7,442 bases of DNA, taken from NCBI GenBank assembly GCA_007123065.1, contig SKSI01000180.1:1-7442 (forward strand). Direction: 5' to 3'. The notes beneath the pieces are model-generated. The model saw only the letters and a program-made list of their open reading frames with translations. It was not told the DNA's origin and did no database searches. The position numbers were made by a program, and so were the translations under genes. This stretch comes from Bacteroidales bacterium (GTDB lineage: Bacteria; Bacteroidota; Bacteroidia; Bacteroidales; UBA7960). Positions 7,253 through 7,442 of this stretch are shown here, in pieces (the stretch's first letter is position 1; each line of letters begins with the position of its first letter).

Positions 7253-7270
7253 GCGAATTGCGATTCGCCC
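7251..7270. repeat. Perfect 8-bp-stem hairpin inserted in the octamer repeat
   Basis: GGGCGAAT (7251-7258) and ATTCGCCC (7263-7270) are exact reverse complements around the tetraloop TGCG. The GC-rich sequence is unlike the AT-rich octamers on both sides. It is followed by GTACTTTAT, not by a T tract, so it is a poor intrinsic terminator, although it is the only hairpin seen after the MoxR-type gene and could still affect the 3' end of the transcript. From memory, short palindromes of this GGGCGAAT...ATTCGCCC type occur as dispersed intergenic repeats in several phyla; one window cannot show whether this one is dispersed. Confidence 0.75.
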
Positions 7271-7279
7271 GTACTTTAT

Positions 7280-7367
7280 TTGTTGAATTGTTGATTTGTT
7301 GAATTGTTGAATTGTTGAATTGTTGAATTGTTGATTTGTTGAATCGTTGAATCGTTGAATTGATGAT
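7280..7367. repeat. 8-bp tandem repeat array, right part (TTGTTGAA)n
   Basis: Eleven consecutive octamers: seven are TTGTTGAA or carry the A-to-T change at position 8 in its central part (7280-7335), one more TTGTTGAA follows (7336-7343), then TCGTTGAA twice (7344-7359) and TTGATGAT (7360-7367). Four TTGTTGAA units in a row (7296-7327) are identical, which suggests recent slippage expansion. Decay toward the right end is typical of an ageing array edge. Translation of the opposite strand gives a low-complexity peptide (repeats of STIQQFNN type) that is not a protein. No spacers exist, so it is not CRISPR. Confidence 0.92.
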
Positions 7368-7369
7368 TC

Positions 7370-7397
7370 GTTTAGAGTTTAGCGTCAAGTGTTTGGT
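7370..7397. repeat. Degenerate 7-bp repeat next to the octamer array
   Basis: After the octamers decay, the sequence can be read as four heptamers: GTTTAGA, GTTTAGC, GTCAAGT, GTTTGGT. Only the first two are closely alike, so the period change from 8 to 7 could be chance in GT/TA-rich DNA. Confidence 0.4.
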
Positions 7398-7442
7398 ATA
7401 AGCCTTCCGCATATGAGGGAGCTGCGTTAGAAAACAAGGCAA
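7398..7442. other. Unassigned end of window
   Basis: No feature can be supported in these 45 nt. Short open stretches exist on both strands but reach the window edge with no start codon or recognisable motif, so it cannot be said whether a gene begins or ends beyond the edge. Confidence 0.5.

Noticed and set aside
7213..7367. Possible CRISPR array
   Set aside because: Repeat units are 8 bp, directly abutting, with no unique spacers, and no cas gene is present.
7146..7442. 98-codon open frame on the - strand across the repeats
   Set aside because: Most of it translates the octamer array into low-complexity Ser/Thr/Gln/Asn repeats and it overlaps the end of the MoxR-type gene. Not a protein.
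7397..7442. Start or end of a further gene at the right edge
   Set aside because: Short open frames occur on both strands, but there is no start codon, motif or adequate length to support one.

Overview
The window looks like chromosomal DNA from an anaerobic member of the Bacteroidota, probably Bacteroidales-like. The evidence is the protein families, secreted proteins with typical Bacteroidota signal peptides, AT-rich gene starts without clear Shine-Dalgarno sequences, a TAnnTTTG-type -7 element before guaB, and a tungsten-enzyme (aldehyde:ferredoxin oxidoreductase) gene at the left edge. Genus cannot be read from the sequence. All recognisable genes are on the + strand.

Layout: (1) 3-476, the 3' end of an aldehyde:ferredoxin oxidoreductase gene, closed by a strong intrinsic terminator (495-533). 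(2) 534-629, a short intergenic region with a candidate promoter for (3) guaB, IMP dehydrogenase (630-2099). (4) 2167-6213, three consecutive genes for cell-envelope folding factors. They are a periplasmic protein with two parvulin domains and a long C-terminal region, a lipoprotein related to PPIases whose parvulin domain has lost its catalytic signature, and a SurA-like chaperone with two parvulin domains. (5) 6239-7204, a MoxR-family AAA+ ATPase. (6) 7205-7442, non-coding DNA with an 8-bp tandem repeat (TTGTTGAA), interrupted by a perfect-stem hairpin and followed by a degenerate 7-bp repeat.

The genes from guaB to the ATPase run in one direction with gaps of 67, 47, 70 and 25 nt and no terminator-like hairpin between them, so co-transcription is plausible but not shown. 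The three envelope proteins likely work together on export-coupled folding and delivery of outer-membrane proteins across the periplasm. The cytoplasmic MoxR ATPase may act on an envelope or metalloprotein client, but its usual partners (DUF58/VWA proteins) are not in the window. GuaB is a housekeeping nucleotide enzyme and has no obvious functional link to them.

I do not see a clearly new biological system. The points most worth a second look are the reciprocal loss of catalytic histidines in the SurA-like protein, the eroded parvulin lipoprotein between two PPIases, and the repeat array with its hairpin at the right end.
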